A stretch of 64,000 nt of DNA from Phylloscopus collybita. Lineage: Eukaryota > Chordata > Aves > Passeriformes > Phylloscopidae. Location: positions 1-64,000 of the forward strand of contig JAJNNQ010000093.1 of the NCBI GenBank assembly GCA_027886175.1, written 5' to 3'. The notes beneath the pieces were generated by a model. The model searched no databases. It was not told the origin of the DNA and saw only the letters and a list, made by a program, of their open reading frames with translations. A program made the translations under genes and the position numbers. Within the stretch, counting starts at the first letter, position 1. Each line of letters starts with the position of its first letter. Of this stretch, positions 1-13,200 are shown in pieces.

Positions 1-56
1 AGGCAGAAGCCTAGTGGCAGGCACACAGCATTAGACACGAACGCTGGCCCATTTCC
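1..56 (+). repeat. Tail of the preceding HOR1 B sub-block (monomer 18)
   Basis: These bases match the end of monomer 18 of later B sub-blocks (for example 6876-6930), including AGCCTAGTGGCAGGCACAC. The window therefore opens inside HOR1, and the array continues to the left of the window. Confidence 0.93.
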
Positions 57-3000
57 ATGGGAAACCAAAGTCTCCACCCCACGTTCCTGATGTCAGTTTG
101 TAAGAGGCCTTTGGCACTAAAAGGGCAGACAAAGTTCCATCTGATGGTTGATTGCATCGAGGAGATATCCTCATTTGTATGGAATTTCAGCAGACAGAAG
201 CCCAGTGGCAGGCAGACAGCATTAGACACGAACGGTGCCCCTTTCCCATGGGAAACCAAAGTCTCCACCCCACGTTCCTGATGTCAGTTTGTAAGAGGCG
301 TTTGGAGCTACAAGGGCAGAAAAACTTCCATCTGGTGGTAGATTGCACCTGGGAGATATCCTAATTTCCATGGAATTTTAGTGGAATTTTAGTAGGAAGA
401 AGCCCAGTGGCAGGCACATAGCATTAGACACAAACGGTGGCCCATTTCCATGGGAAAAGTAGAGTCTCCACCCCACGTTCCTGATGTCAGTTTTTAGGAG
501 GGCTTTGGCACTACAAGGGCAGAGAAACTTCCATCTGGTTGTAGATTGCACCTGAGAGATATCCTCATTTATATAGAATTTTAGTGGAATTTTTGTAGGC
601 ATAAGCCCAGTGGCTGGCAGACAGCATTAGACACAAACGGTGGCCCATTTCCTTGGGAAACCAAAGTCTCCACCCCACGTTCCTGATGTCAGTTCTTAGG
701 AGGCCTTTGGCACTATGAGGGCAGACAAACTTCCACCTGGTGGTAGATTACACCTGGGAGATATCCTCATTTGTATGGAATTTGAGTGGAATTTTAGTAG
801 GCAGAATCCCAGCGGCAGTCAGACAGAATTAGACATGAATAGTGGCGCATTTCCATGGGAAACCAAAGTCTCCACCCCAGGTTCCTGATGTCATTTTCTA
901 GGAGGCCTCTGGCACTACAAGATGAGACAAACTTCCAACTGGTGGCATATTGCATCTGGGAGATATCCTCATTTGTATGGAATTTCAGCAGACAGAAGCC
1001 CAGTGGCAGGCAGACAGCATTAGACACGAAGAGTGTACCTTTTCCATGGGAAACCCAAGTCTCCATTCCCTGTTCCTGATGTCAGTTTGTAAGAGGCCTT
1101 TGGCACTACAAGGGCAGACAAACTTCCGTCTGGTGGCTGATTGCATCAGGGAGATATCCTCATTTGTGAGGAATTTCAGCAGGCAGAACCCCAGTGGCAG
1201 GCAAACAGCATTAGACACGAACGGTGGCCCATTTCCATGGGAAACCAAAGTCTCCAACCCAGGCTCCTGATGTCAGTTTTTAGGAGGTCTTTGGCATTAA
1301 AAGGGTAGACAAACTTCCATCTGGTGGGAAATTGCGTTTGGGAGATATCCTCATTTGTATGGAATTTTAGTAGGCATATGCCCCCTGGCAGGCAGACAGC
1401 ATTAGACACAAACAGTGGCCCTTTTCCATGGGAAACCAAAATCTCCACCCCATGTTGCAAATGTCACTTTGTAGGAGGCGTTTTCCAATATAAGGGAGGA
1501 GAAACTTCCATCTGGTTGTAGATTGCACCTGGGAGATATCCTCATTTCTATAGAATTTTAGTGGAATTATAGTAGGCAGAATCCCAGCGGAAGGCAGAGA
1601 GAATTAGACAGGAACAGTGGCCCGTTTCCTAAGGAAACCAAAGTCTCCATCCCACATTCCTGATGTCAGGTTGTCGGAGGCCTTTGGCATTAAAAGGGCA
1701 GACAAACTTCCATCTGGTGGGAAATTGCATTTGGGAGATATCCTCATTTGTAGGGAATTTTAGTAGGTATATGCCCACGGGCAGGAAGACAGCATTAAAC
1801 ACCAAGGGTGGGCTTTTTCCATGGGAAACCAAAGCGTCCTCTCCAGATTCCTGATGTCAGTTTGTAGGAGGCCGTTGGCATTACAAGGGCAGAAAAAACT
1901 TTCAACTGGTGGTAGACTCCAACTGGGAGATATCATCATTTGTATGGGTTTTTACTAGGCATAAGCCCAGTGGCAGGCACATAGCATTAGACACAAACGG
2001 TGGCCCATTTCCATGGGAAAAGATAGTCTCCACCCCACGGTCCTGATGTTAGTTTTTAGGAGGCCTTTGGCACTACGAGGGCAGACAAACGTCCACGTGG
2101 TTGTAGATTGCACCTGGGAGATATCCTCATTTGTATAGAACTTTAGTGGAATTTTAGTAGGCATAAGCCCAGTGGCTGGCAGACAGCATTAGACACAAAC
2201 GGTGGCCCATTTCTATGGGAAACCACAGTCTCCACCCCACGTTCCTGCTGTCAGTTTTTAGGAGGCATTTGGCACTACGAGGGCAGACAAACTTCCACCT
2301 GGTGGTAGATTGCACCTGGGAGATATCCTCATTTGTATGGAATTTTAGAGGAATTTTAGTAGGCAGAATCCCAGCGGCAGGCAGGCAGAATTAGACATGA
2401 ATAGTGGCCCATTTCCATGGGAAACCAAAGTCTCCACCTCAGGTTCCTGATGTCATTTTTTAGGCGGCCTCTGGCACTACAAGAGGAGACTAACTTCCAA
2501 CTGCTGGCATATTGCATCTGGGAGATACCCTCATTTGTATGTAATTTTAGTATCCATAAGCCCAGTAGCAGGCAGACAGCATAAGATACGAACGGTGGCC
2601 CTTTTCCATGGGAAACCAAAGTCTCGGCCCCAGGTTCCTGATGTCAATTTGTAGGAAGCCTTTGGCTCTACAGGGGCAGACAAACTTCTATCTGGTGGTA
2701 GATTGCACCTGGGAGACATCCTCATTTGTAAGGAATTTTAGTGGTATTTTAATAGGCAGAAGCCTAGTGGCAGGAACACATCATTAGACACGAACGCTGG
2801 CCCATTTCCATGGGAAACCAAAGTCTCCACTCCAGGTTCCTGGTGTCAGTTTGGAGGAGGCCTTTGGCACTACGAAGGCAGACAAACTTCCATCTGGTGG
2901 TAGATTGCACCTGGGAAATATCCTCATTTGTATGGAACTTCAGCAGTCATAACCTCAGTGCCAGGCAGACAGCATTAGACAGGAACGGTGGTCCTTTTCC

Positions 3001-3392
3001 ATGGGAAACCAAAGTCTCCACCCTAGGTTCCTGCTGGCAGTTTGTAGGAGGCCTTTGGAAACACAAGGGCAGAGAAAGGTCCATCTGGTGTTTGATTGCA
3101 CCTGGCAGATATTCTCATTTGTATGGAATTGTAGTGGAATTTTAGTAGGCATAAGCCCAGCGGCAGGCAGACAGAATTAGACATGAATAGTGGCCCATTT
3201 CCATGGGAAACCAAAGTCTCCACCCCAGGTCATGATGTCATTTTCTAGGAGGCCTCTGGCACTACAAGAGGAGACAACCTTCCAACTGGTGGCATATTGC
3301 ATCTGGGAGATATCCTCATTTGTATGTAATTTTAGTAGCCATAAGCCCAGTGGCTGGCAGACAGCATTAGACACTAACGGTGGCCTTTTTCC
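57..3392 (+). repeat. HOR1 unit 1, sub-block A (17 monomers)
   Basis: Monomers start at 57, 248, 450, 653, 855, 1046, 1237, 1428, 1630, 1821, 2013, 2215, 2417, 2608, 2810, 3001 and 3203. In order the length classes are S L L L S S S L S S L L S L S L S (S about 191 bp, L about 202 bp). Monomer 8 carries the GTTTTCCAATATAAGG variant patch. Monomer 9 has CCTAAGG where others have CCATGGG, so it lacks the NcoI site. Monomer 17 has a private 1-bp deletion at 3230/3231 (AGGTCATG against AGGTTCATG elsewhere), which makes this unit 6,874 instead of 6,875 bp. Position 84 is T, the variant shared with A2 and A3. Confidence 0.96.
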
Positions 3393-6300
3393 ATGGGAAA
3401 CCAAAGTCTCCACCCCACGGTCCTGATGTCAGTTTGTAAGAGGCCTTTGGCACTAAAAGGGCAGACAAAGTTCCATCTGATGGTTGATTGCATCGAGGAG
3501 ATATCCTCATTTGTATGGAATTTCAGCAGACAGAAGCCCAGTGGCAGGCAGACAGCATTAGACACGAACGGTGCCCCTTTCCCATGGGAAACCAAAGTCT
3601 CCACCCCACGTTCCTGATGTCAGTTTGTAAGAGGCGTTTGGAGCTACAAGGGCAGAAAAACTTCCATCTGGTGGTAGATTGCACCTGGGAGATATCCTAA
3701 TTTCCATGGAATTTTAGTGGAATTTTAGTAGGAAGAAGCCCAGTGGCAGGCACATAGCATTAGACACAAACGGTGGCCCATTTCCATGGGAAAAGTAGAG
3801 TCTCCACCCCACGTTCCTGATGTCAGTTTTTAGGAGGGCTTTGGCACTACAAGGGCAGAGAAACTTCCATCTGGTTGTAGATTGCACCTGAGAGATATCC
3901 TCATTTATATAGAATTTTAGTGGAATTTTTGTAGGCATAAGCCCAGTGGCTGGCAGACAGCATTAGACACAAACGGTGGCCCATTTCCTTGGGAAACCAA
4001 AGTCTCCACCCCACGTTCCTGATGTCAGTTCTTAGGAGGCCTTTGGCACTATGAGGGCAGACAAACTTCCACCTGGTGGTAGATTACACCTGGGAGATAT
4101 CCTCATTTGTATGGAATTTGAGTGGAATTTTAGTAGGCAGAATCCCAGCGGCAGTCAGACAGAATTAGACATGAATAGTGGCGCATTTCCATGGGAAACC
4201 AAAGTCTCCACCCCAGGTTCCTGATGTCATTTTCTAGGAGGCCTCTGGCACTACAAGATGAGACAAACTTCCAACTGGTGGCATATTGCATCTGGGAGAT
4301 ATCCTCATTTGTATGGAATTTCAGCAGACAGAAGCCCAGTGGCAGGCAGACAGCATTAGACACGAAGAGTGTACCTTTTCCATGGGAAACCCAAGTCTCC
4401 ATTCCCTGTTCCTGATGTCAGTTTGTAAGAGGCCTTTGGCACTACAAGGGCAGACAAACTTCCGTCTGGTGGCTGATTGCATCAGGGAGATATCCTCATT
4501 TGTGAGGAATTTCAGCAGGCAGAACCCCAGTGGCAGGCAAACAGCATTAGACACGAACGGTGGCCCATTTCCATGGGAAACCAAAGTCTCCAACCCAGGC
4601 TCCTGATGTCAGTTTTTAGGAGGTCTTTGGCATTAAAAGGGTAGACAAACTTCCATCTGGTGGGAAATTGCGTTTGGGAGATATCCTCATTTGTATGGAA
4701 TTTTAGTAGGCATATGCCCCCTGGCAGGCAGACAGCATTAGACACAAACAGTGGCCCTTTTCCATGGGAAACCAAAATCTCCACCCCATGTTGCAAATGT
4801 CACTTTGTAGGAGGCGTTTTCCAATATAAGGGAGGAGAAACTTCCATCTGGTTGTAGATTGCACCTGGGAGATATCCTCATTTCTATAGAATTTTAGTGG
4901 AATTATAGTAGGCAGAATCCCAGCGGAAGGCAGAGAGAATTAGACAGGAACAGTGGCCCGTTTCCTAAGGAAACCAAAGTCTCCATCCCACATTCCTGAT
5001 GTCAGGTTGTCGGAGGCCTTTGGCATTAAAAGGGCAGACAAACTTCCATCTGGTGGGAAATTGCATTTGGGAGATATCCTCATTTGTAGGGAATTTTAGT
5101 AGGTATATGCCCACGGGCAGGAAGACAGCATTAAACACCAAGGGTGGGCCTTTTCCATGGGAAACCAAAGCGTCCTCTCCAGATTCCTGATGTCAGTTTG
5201 TAGGAGGCCGTTGGCATTACAAGGGCAGAAAAAACTTTCAACTGGTGGTAGACTCCAACTGGGAGATATCATCATTTGTATGGGTTTTTACTAGGCATAA
5301 GCCCAGTGGCAGGCACATAGCATTAGACACAAACGGTGGCCCATTTCCATGGGAAAAGATAGTCTCCACCCCACGGTCCTGATGTTAGTTTTTAGGAGGC
5401 CTTTGGCACTACGAGGGCAGACAAACGTCCACGTGGTTGTAGATTGCACCTGGGAGATATCCTCATTTGTATAGAACTTTAGTGGAATTTTAGTAGGCAT
5501 AAGCCCAGTGGCTGGCAGACAGCATTAGACACAAACGGTGGCCCATTTCTATGGGAAACCACAGTCTCCACCCCACGTTCCTGCTGTCAGTTTTTAGGAG
5601 GCATTTGGCACTACGAGGGCAGACAAACTTCCACCTGGTGGTAGATTGCACCTGGGAGATATCCTCATTTGTATGGAATTTTAGAGGAATTTTAGTAGGC
5701 AGAATCCCAGCGGCAGGCAGGCAGAATTAGACATGAATAGTGGCCCATTTCCATGGGAAACCAAAGTCTCCACCCCAGGTTCCTGATGTCATTTTTTAGC
5801 CGGCCTCTGGCACTACAAGAGGAGACTAACTTCCAACTGCTGGCATATTGCATCTGGGAGATACCCTCATTTGTATGTAATTTTAGTATCCATAAGCCCA
5901 GTAGCAGGCAGACAGCATAAGATACGAACGGTGGCCCTTTTCCATGGGAAACCAAAGTCTCCGCCCCAGGTTCCTGATGTCAATTTGTAGGAAGCCTTTG
6001 GCTCTACAGGGGCAGACAAACTTCTATCTGGTGGTAGATTGCACCTGGGAGACATCCTCATTTGTAAGGAATTTTAGTGGTATTTTAATAGGCAGAAGCC
6101 TAGTGGCAGGAACACATCATTAGACACGAACGCTGGCCCATTTCCATGGGAAACCAAAGTCTCCACTCCAGGTTCCTGGTGTCAGTTTGGAGGAGGCCTT
6201 TGGCACTACGAAGGCAGACAAACTTCCATCTGGTGGTAGATTGCACCTGGGAAATATCCTCATTTGTATGGAACTTCAGCAGTCATAACCTCAGTGCCAG

Positions 6301-6930
6301 GCAGACAGCATTAGACAGGAACGGTGGTCCTTTTCCATGGGAAACCAAAGTCTCCACCCTAGGTTCCTGCTGGCAGTTTGTAGGAGGCCTTTGGAAACAC
6401 AAGGGCAGAGAAAGGTCCATCTGGTGTTTGATTGCACCTGGCAGATATTCTCATTTGTATGGAATTGTAGTGGAATTTTAGTAGGCATAAGCCCAGCGGC
6501 AGGCAGACAGAATTAGACATGAATAGTGGAATATTTCCATGGGAAACCAAAGTCTCCACCCCAGGTTCATGATGTCATTTTCTAGGAGGCCTCTGGCACT
6601 ACAAGAGGAGACAACCTTCCAACTGGTGGCATATTGCATCTGGGAGATATCCTCATTTGTATGTAATTTTAGTAGCCATAAGCCCAGTGGCTGGCAGACA
6701 GCATTAGACACTAACGGTGGCCTTTTTCCATGGGAAACCAAAGTCTCCGCCCCAGGTTCCTGATATCAATTTGTAGGAAGCCTTTGGCATTACAGGGCAG
6801 ACAAACTTCCATGTGGTAGTAGATTGCACCTGGGAGACATCCTCATTTGTATGGAATTTTAGTGGGATTTTAATAGGCAGAAGCCTAGTGGCAGGCACAC
6901 AGCATTAGACACGAACGCTGGCCCATTTCC
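3393..6930 (+). repeat. HOR1 unit 1, sub-block B (18 monomers)
   Basis: The monomers repeat the A order with a constant 3,336-bp offset: 3393, 3584, 3786, 3989, 4191, 4382, 4573, 4764, 4966, 5157, 5349, 5551, 5753, 5944, 6146, 6337 and 6539. An additional 201-bp monomer 18 begins at 6730. Monomer 18 is a paralogue of monomer 14: both share CAATTTGTAGGAAGCC and the tail ATTTTAATAGGCAGAAGCC. B-specific GGAATATTT lies at about 6528-6536, where A has GGCCCATTT. Position 3420 is G. Confidence 0.96.
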
Positions 6931-9900
6931 ATGGGAAACCAAAGTCTCCACCCCACGTTCCTGATGTCAGTTTGTAAGAGGCCTTTGGCACTAAAAGGGC
7001 AGACAAAGTTCCATCTGATGGTTGATTGCATCGAGGAGATATCCTCATTTGTATGGAATTTCAGCAGACAGAAGCCCAGTGGCAGGCAGACAGCATTAGA
7101 CACGAACGGTGCCCCTTTCCCATGGGAAACCAAAGTCTCCACCCCACGTTCCTGATGTCAGTTTGTAAGAGGCGTTTGGAGCTACAAGGGCAGAAAAACT
7201 TCCATCTGGTGGTAGATTGCACCTGGGAGATATCCTAATTTCCATGGAATTTTAGTGGAATTTTAGTAGGAAGAAGCCCAGTGGCAGGCACATAGCATTA
7301 GACACAAACGGTGGCCCATTTCCATGGGAAAAGTAGAGTCTCCACCCCACGTTCCTGATGTCAGTTTTTAGGAGGGCTTTGGCACTACAAGGGCAGAGAA
7401 ACTTCCATCTGGTTGTAGATTGCACCTGAGAGATATCCTCATTTATATAGAATTTTAGTGGAATTTTTGTAGGCATAAGCCCAGTGGCTGGCAGACAGCA
7501 TTAGACACAAACGGTGGCCCATTTCCTTGGGAAACCAAAGTCTCCACCCCACGTTCCTGATGTCAGTTCTTAGGAGGCCTTTGGCACTATGAGGGCAGAC
7601 AAACTTCCACCTGGTGGTAGATTACACCTGGGAGATATCCTCATTTGTATGGAATTTGAGTGGAATTTTAGTAGGCAGAATCCCAGCGGCAGTCAGACAG
7701 AATTAGACATGAATAGTGGCGCATTTCCATGGGAAACCAAAGTCTCCACCCCAGGTTCCTGATGTCATTTTCTAGGAGGCCTCTGGCACTACAAGATGAG
7801 ACAAACTTCCAACTGGTGGCATATTGCATCTGGGAGATATCCTCATTTGTATGGAATTTCAGCAGACAGAAGCCCAGTGGCAGGCAGACAGCATTAGACA
7901 CGAAGAGTGTACCTTTTCCATGGGAAACCCAAGTCTCCATTCCCTGTTCCTGATGTCAGTTTGTAAGAGGCCTTTGGCACTACAAGGGCAGACAAACTTC
8001 CGTCTGGTGGCTGATTGCATCAGGGAGATATCCTCATTTGTGAGGAATTTCAGCAGGCAGAACCCCAGTGGCAGGCAAACAGCATTAGACACGAACGGTG
8101 GCCCATTTCCATGGGAAACCAAAGTCTCCAACCCAGGCTCCTGATGTCAGTTTTTAGGAGGTCTTTGGCATTAAAAGGGTAGACAAACTTCCATCTGGTG
8201 GGAAATTGCGTTTGGGAGATATCCTCATTTGTATGGAATTTTAGTAGGCATATGCCCCCTGGCAGGCAGACAGCATTAGACACAAACAGTGGCCCTTTTC
8301 CATGGGAAACCAAAATCTCCACCCCATGTTGCAAATGTCACTTTGTAGGAGGCGTTTTCCAATATAAGGGAGGAGAAACTTCCATCTGGTTGTAGATTGC
8401 ACCTGGGAGATATCCTCATTTCTATAGAATTTTAGTGGAATTATAGTAGGCAGAATCCCAGCGGAAGGCAGAGAGAATTAGACAGGAACAGTGGCCCGTT
8501 TCCTAAGGAAACCAAAGTCTCCATCCCACATTCCTGATGTCAGGTTGTCGGAGGCCTTTGGCATTAAAAGGGCAGACAAACTTCCATCTGGTGGGAAATT
8601 GCATTTGGGAGATATCCTCATTTGTAGGGAATTTTAGTAGGTATATGCCCACGGGCAGGAAGACAGCATTAAACACCAAGGGTGGGCTTTTTCCATGGGA
8701 AACCAAAGCGTCCTCTCCAGATTCCTGATGTCAGTTTGTAGGAGGCCGTTGGCATTACAAGGGCAGAAAAAACTTTCAACTGGTGGTAGACTCCAACTGG
8801 GAGATATCATCATTTGTATGGGTTTTTACTAGGCATAAGCCCAGTGGCAGGCACATAGCATTAGACACAAACGGTGGCCCATTTCCATGGGAAAAGATAG
8901 TCTCCACCCCACGGTCCTGATGTTAGTTTTTAGGAGGCCTTTGGCACTACGAGGGCAGACAAACGTCCACGTGGTTGTAGATTGCACCTGGGAGATATCC
9001 TCATTTGTATAGAACTTTAGTGGAATTTTAGTAGGCATAAGCCCAGTGGCTGGCAGACAGCATTAGACACAAACGGTGGCCCATTTCTATGGGAAACCAC
9101 AGTCTCCACCCCACGTTCCTGCTGTCAGTTTTTAGGAGGCATTTGGCACTACGAGGGCAGACAAACTTCCACCTGGTGGTAGATTGCACCTGGGAGATAT
9201 CCTCATTTGTATGGAATTTTAGAGGAATTTTAGTAGGCAGAATCCCAGCGGCAGGCAGGCAGAATTAGACATGAATAGTGGCCCATTTCCATGGGAAACC
9301 AAAGTCTCCACCTCAGGTTCCTGATGTCATTTTTTAGGCGGCCTCTGGCACTACAAGAGGAGACTAACTTCCAACTGCTGGCATATTGCATCTGGGAGAT
9401 ACCCTCATTTGTATGTAATTTTAGTATCCATAAGCCCAGTAGCAGGCAGACAGCATAAGATACGAACGGTGGCCCTTTTCCATGGGAAACCAAAGTCTCG
9501 GCCCCAGGTTCCTGATGTCAATTTGTAGGAAGCCTTTGGCTCTACAGGGGCAGACAAACTTCTATCTGGTGGTAGATTGCACCTGGGAGACATCCTCATT
9601 TGTAAGGAATTTTAGTGGTATTTTAATAGGCAGAAGCCTAGTGGCAGGAACACATCATTAGACACGAACGCTGGCCCATTTCCATGGGAAACCAAAGTCT
9701 CCACTCCAGGTTCCTGGTGTCAGTTTGGAGGAGGCCTTTGGCACTACGAAGGCAGACAAACTTCCATCTGGTGGTAGATTGCACCTGGGAAATATCCTCA
9801 TTTGTATGGAACTTCAGCAGTCATAACCTCAGTGCCAGGCAGACAGCATTAGACAGGAACGGTGGTCCTTTTCCATGGGAAACCAAAGTCTCCACCCTAG

Positions 9901-10267
9901 GTTCCTGCTGGCAGTTTGTAGGAGGCCTTTGGAAACACAAGGGCAGAGAAAGGTCCATCTGGTGTTTGATTGCACCTGGCAGATATTCTCATTTGTATGG
10001 AATTGTAGTGGAATTTTAGTAGGCATAAGCCCAGCGGCAGGCAGACAGAATTAGACATGAATAGTGGCCCATTTCCATGGGAAACCAAAGTCTCCACCCC
10101 AGGTTCATGATGTCATTTTCTAGGAGGCCTCTGGCACTACAAGAGGAGACAACCTTCCAACTGGTGGCATATTGCATCTGGGAGATATCCTCATTTGTAT
10201 GTAATTTTAGTAGCCATAAGCCCAGTGGCTGGCAGACAGCATTAGACACTAACGGTGGCCTTTTTCC
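6931..10267 (+). repeat. HOR1 unit 2, sub-block A (17 monomers)
   Basis: This copy is collinear with 57-3392 and nearly identical to it, but without the 1-bp deletion in monomer 17, so it is 3,337 bp long. It keeps the A-specific bases of the array and T at 6958. Confidence 0.96.
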
Positions 10268-13200
10268 ATGGGAAACCAAAGTCTCCACCCCACGGTCCTG
10301 ATGTCAGTTTGTAAGAGGCCTTTGGCACTAAAAGGGCAGACAAAGTTCCATCTGATGGTTGATTGCATCGAGGAGATATCCTCATTTGTATGGAATTTCA
10401 GCAGACAGAAGCCCAGTGGCAGGCAGACAGCATTAGACACGAACGGTGCCCCTTTCCCATGGGAAACCAAAGTCTCCACCCCACGTTCCTGATGTCAGTT
10501 TGTAAGAGGCGTTTGGAGCTACAAGGGCAGAAAAACTTCCATCTGGTGGTAGATTGCACCTGGGAGATATCCTAATTTCCATGGAATTTTAGTGGAATTT
10601 TAGTAGGAAGAAGCCCAGTGGCAGGCACATAGCATTAGACACAAACGGTGGCCCATTTCCATGGGAAAAGTAGAGTCTCCACCCCACGTTCCTGATGTCA
10701 GTTTTTAGGAGGGCTTTGGCACTACAAGGGCAGAGAAACTTCCATCTGGTTGTAGATTGCACCTGAGAGATATCCTCATTTATATAGAATTTTAGTGGAA
10801 TTTTTGTAGGCATAAGCCCAGTGGCTGGCAGACAGCATTAGACACAAACGGTGGCCCATTTCCTTGGGAAACCAAAGTCTCCACCCCACATTCCTGATGT
10901 CAGTTCTTAGGAGGCCTTTGGCACTATGAGGGCAGACAAACTTCCACCTGGTGGTAGATTACACCTGGGAGATATCCTCATTTGTATGGAATTTGAGTGG
11001 AATTTTAGTAGGCAGAATCCCAGCGGCAGTCAGACAGAATTAGACATGAATAGTGGCGCATTTCCATGGGAAACCAAAGTCTCCACCCCAGGTTCCTGAT
11101 GTCATTTTCTAGGAGGCCTCTGGCACTACAAGATGAGACAAACTTCCAACTGGTGGCATATTGCATCTGGGAGATATCCTCATTTGTATGGAATTTCAGC
11201 AGACAGAAGCCCAGTGGCAGGCAGACAGCATTAGACACGAAGAGTGTACCTTTTCCATGGGAAACCCAAGTCTCCATTCCCTGTTCCTGATGTCAGTTTG
11301 TAAGAGGCCTTTGGCACTACAAGGGCAGACAAACTTCCGTCTGGTGGCTGATTGCATCAGGGAGATATCCTCATTTGTGAGGAATTTCAGCAGGCAGAAC
11401 CCCAGTGGCAGGCAAACAGCATTAGACACGAACGGTGGCCCATTTCCATGGGAAACCAAAGTCTCCAACCCAGGCTCCTGATGTCAGTTTTTAGGAGGTC
11501 TTTGGCATTAAAAGGGTAGACAAACTTCCATCTGGTGGGAAATTGCGTTTGGGAGATATCCTCATTTGTATGGAATTTTAGTAGGCATATGCCCCCTGGC
11601 AGGCAGACAGCATTAGACACAAACAGTGGCCCTTTTCCATGGGAAACCAAAATCTCCACCCCATGTTGCAAATGTCACTTTGTAGGAGGCGTTTTCCAAT
11701 ATAAGGGAGGAGAAACTTCCATCTGGTTGTAGATTGCACCTGGGAGATATCCTCATTTCTATAGAATTTTAGTGGAATTATAGTAGGCAGAATCCCAGCG
11801 GAAGGCAGAGAGAATTAGACAGGAACAGTGGCCCGTTTCCTAAGGAAACCAAAGTCTCCATCCCACATTCCTGATGTCAGGTTGTCGGAGGCCTTTGGCA
11901 TTAAAAGGGCAGACAAACTTCCATCTGGTGGGAAATTGCATTTGGGAGATATCCTCATTTGTAGGGAATTTTAGTAGGTATATGCCCACGGGCAGGAAGA
12001 CAGCATTAAACACCAAGGGTGGGCCTTTTCCATGGGAAACCAAAGCGTCCTCTCCAGATTCCTGATGTCAGTTTGTAGGAGGCCGTTGGCATTACAAGGG
12101 CAGAAAAAACTTTCAACTGGTGGTAGACTCCAACTGGGAGATATCATCATTTGTATGGGTTTTTACTAGGCATAAGCCCAGTGGCAGGCACATAGCATTA
12201 GACACAAACGGTGGCCCATTTCCATGGGAAAAGATAGTCTCCACCCCACGGTCCTGATGTTAGTTTTTAGGAGGCCTTTGGCACTACGAGGGCAGACAAA
12301 CGTCCACGTGGTTGTAGATTGCACCTGGGAGATATCCTCATTTGTATAGAACTTTAGTGGAATTTTAGTAGGCATAAGCCCAGTGGCTGGCAGACAGCAT
12401 TAGACACAAACGGTGGCCCATTTCTATGGGAAACCACAGTCTCCACCCCACGTTCCTGCTGTCAGTTTTTAGGAGGCATTTGGCACTACGAGGGCAGACA
12501 AACTTCCACCTGGTGGTAGATTGCACCTGGGAGATATCCTCATTTGTATGGAATTTTAGAGGAATTTTAGTAGGCAGAATCCCAGCGGCAGGCAGGCAGA
12601 ATTAGACATGAATAGTGGCCCATTTCCATGGGAAACCAAAGTCTCCACCCCAGGTTCCTGATGTCATTTTTTAGCCGGCCTCTGGCACTACAAGAGGAGA
12701 CTAACTTCCAACTGCTGGCATATTGCATCTGGGAGATACCCTCATTTGTATGTAATTTTAGTATCCATAAGCCCAGTAGCAGGCAGACAGCATAAGATAC
12801 GAACGGTGGCCCTTTTCCATGGGAAACCAAAGTCTCCGCCCCAGGTTCCTGATGTCAATTTGTAGGAAGCCTTTGGCTCTACAGGGGCAGACAAACTTCT
12901 ATCTGGTGGTAGATTGCACCTGGGAGACATCCTCATTTGTAAGGAATTTTAGTGGTATTTTAATAGGCAGAAGCCTAGTGGCAGGAACACATCATTAGAC
13001 ACGAACGCTGGCCCATTTCCATGGGAAACCAAAGTCTCCACTCCAGGTTCCTGGTGTCAGTTTGGAGGAGGCCTTTGGCACTACGAAGGCAGACAAACTT
13101 CCATCTGGTGGTAGATTGCACCTGGGAAATATCCTCATTTGTATGGAACTTCAGCAGTCATAACCTCAGTGCCAGGCAGACAGCATTAGACAGGAACGGT

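Noticed and set aside
220..240. CENP-B box in the region GCATTAGACACGAACGG (minus strand CCGTTCGTGTCTAATGC)
   Set aside because: It has TTCG, but the required A and CGGG positions do not match at the right spacing.
191..248. CRISPR-like array of repeats and spacers
   Set aside because: The whole 191/202-bp monomer is repeated. There is no short repeat with unrelated spacers and no cas gene.
1480..1500. TATA-like CCAATATAAGGG as a promoter (CCAAT/TATA)
   Set aside because: It is a recurrent variant within the satellite monomer with no gene downstream, and nothing else suggests transcription starts there.
57..3392. HOR1 period of 3,337 bp as the basic unit
   Set aside because: Sub-blocks alternate between 17 and 18 monomers with alternating fixed alleles, so the amplified unit is 6,875 bp.
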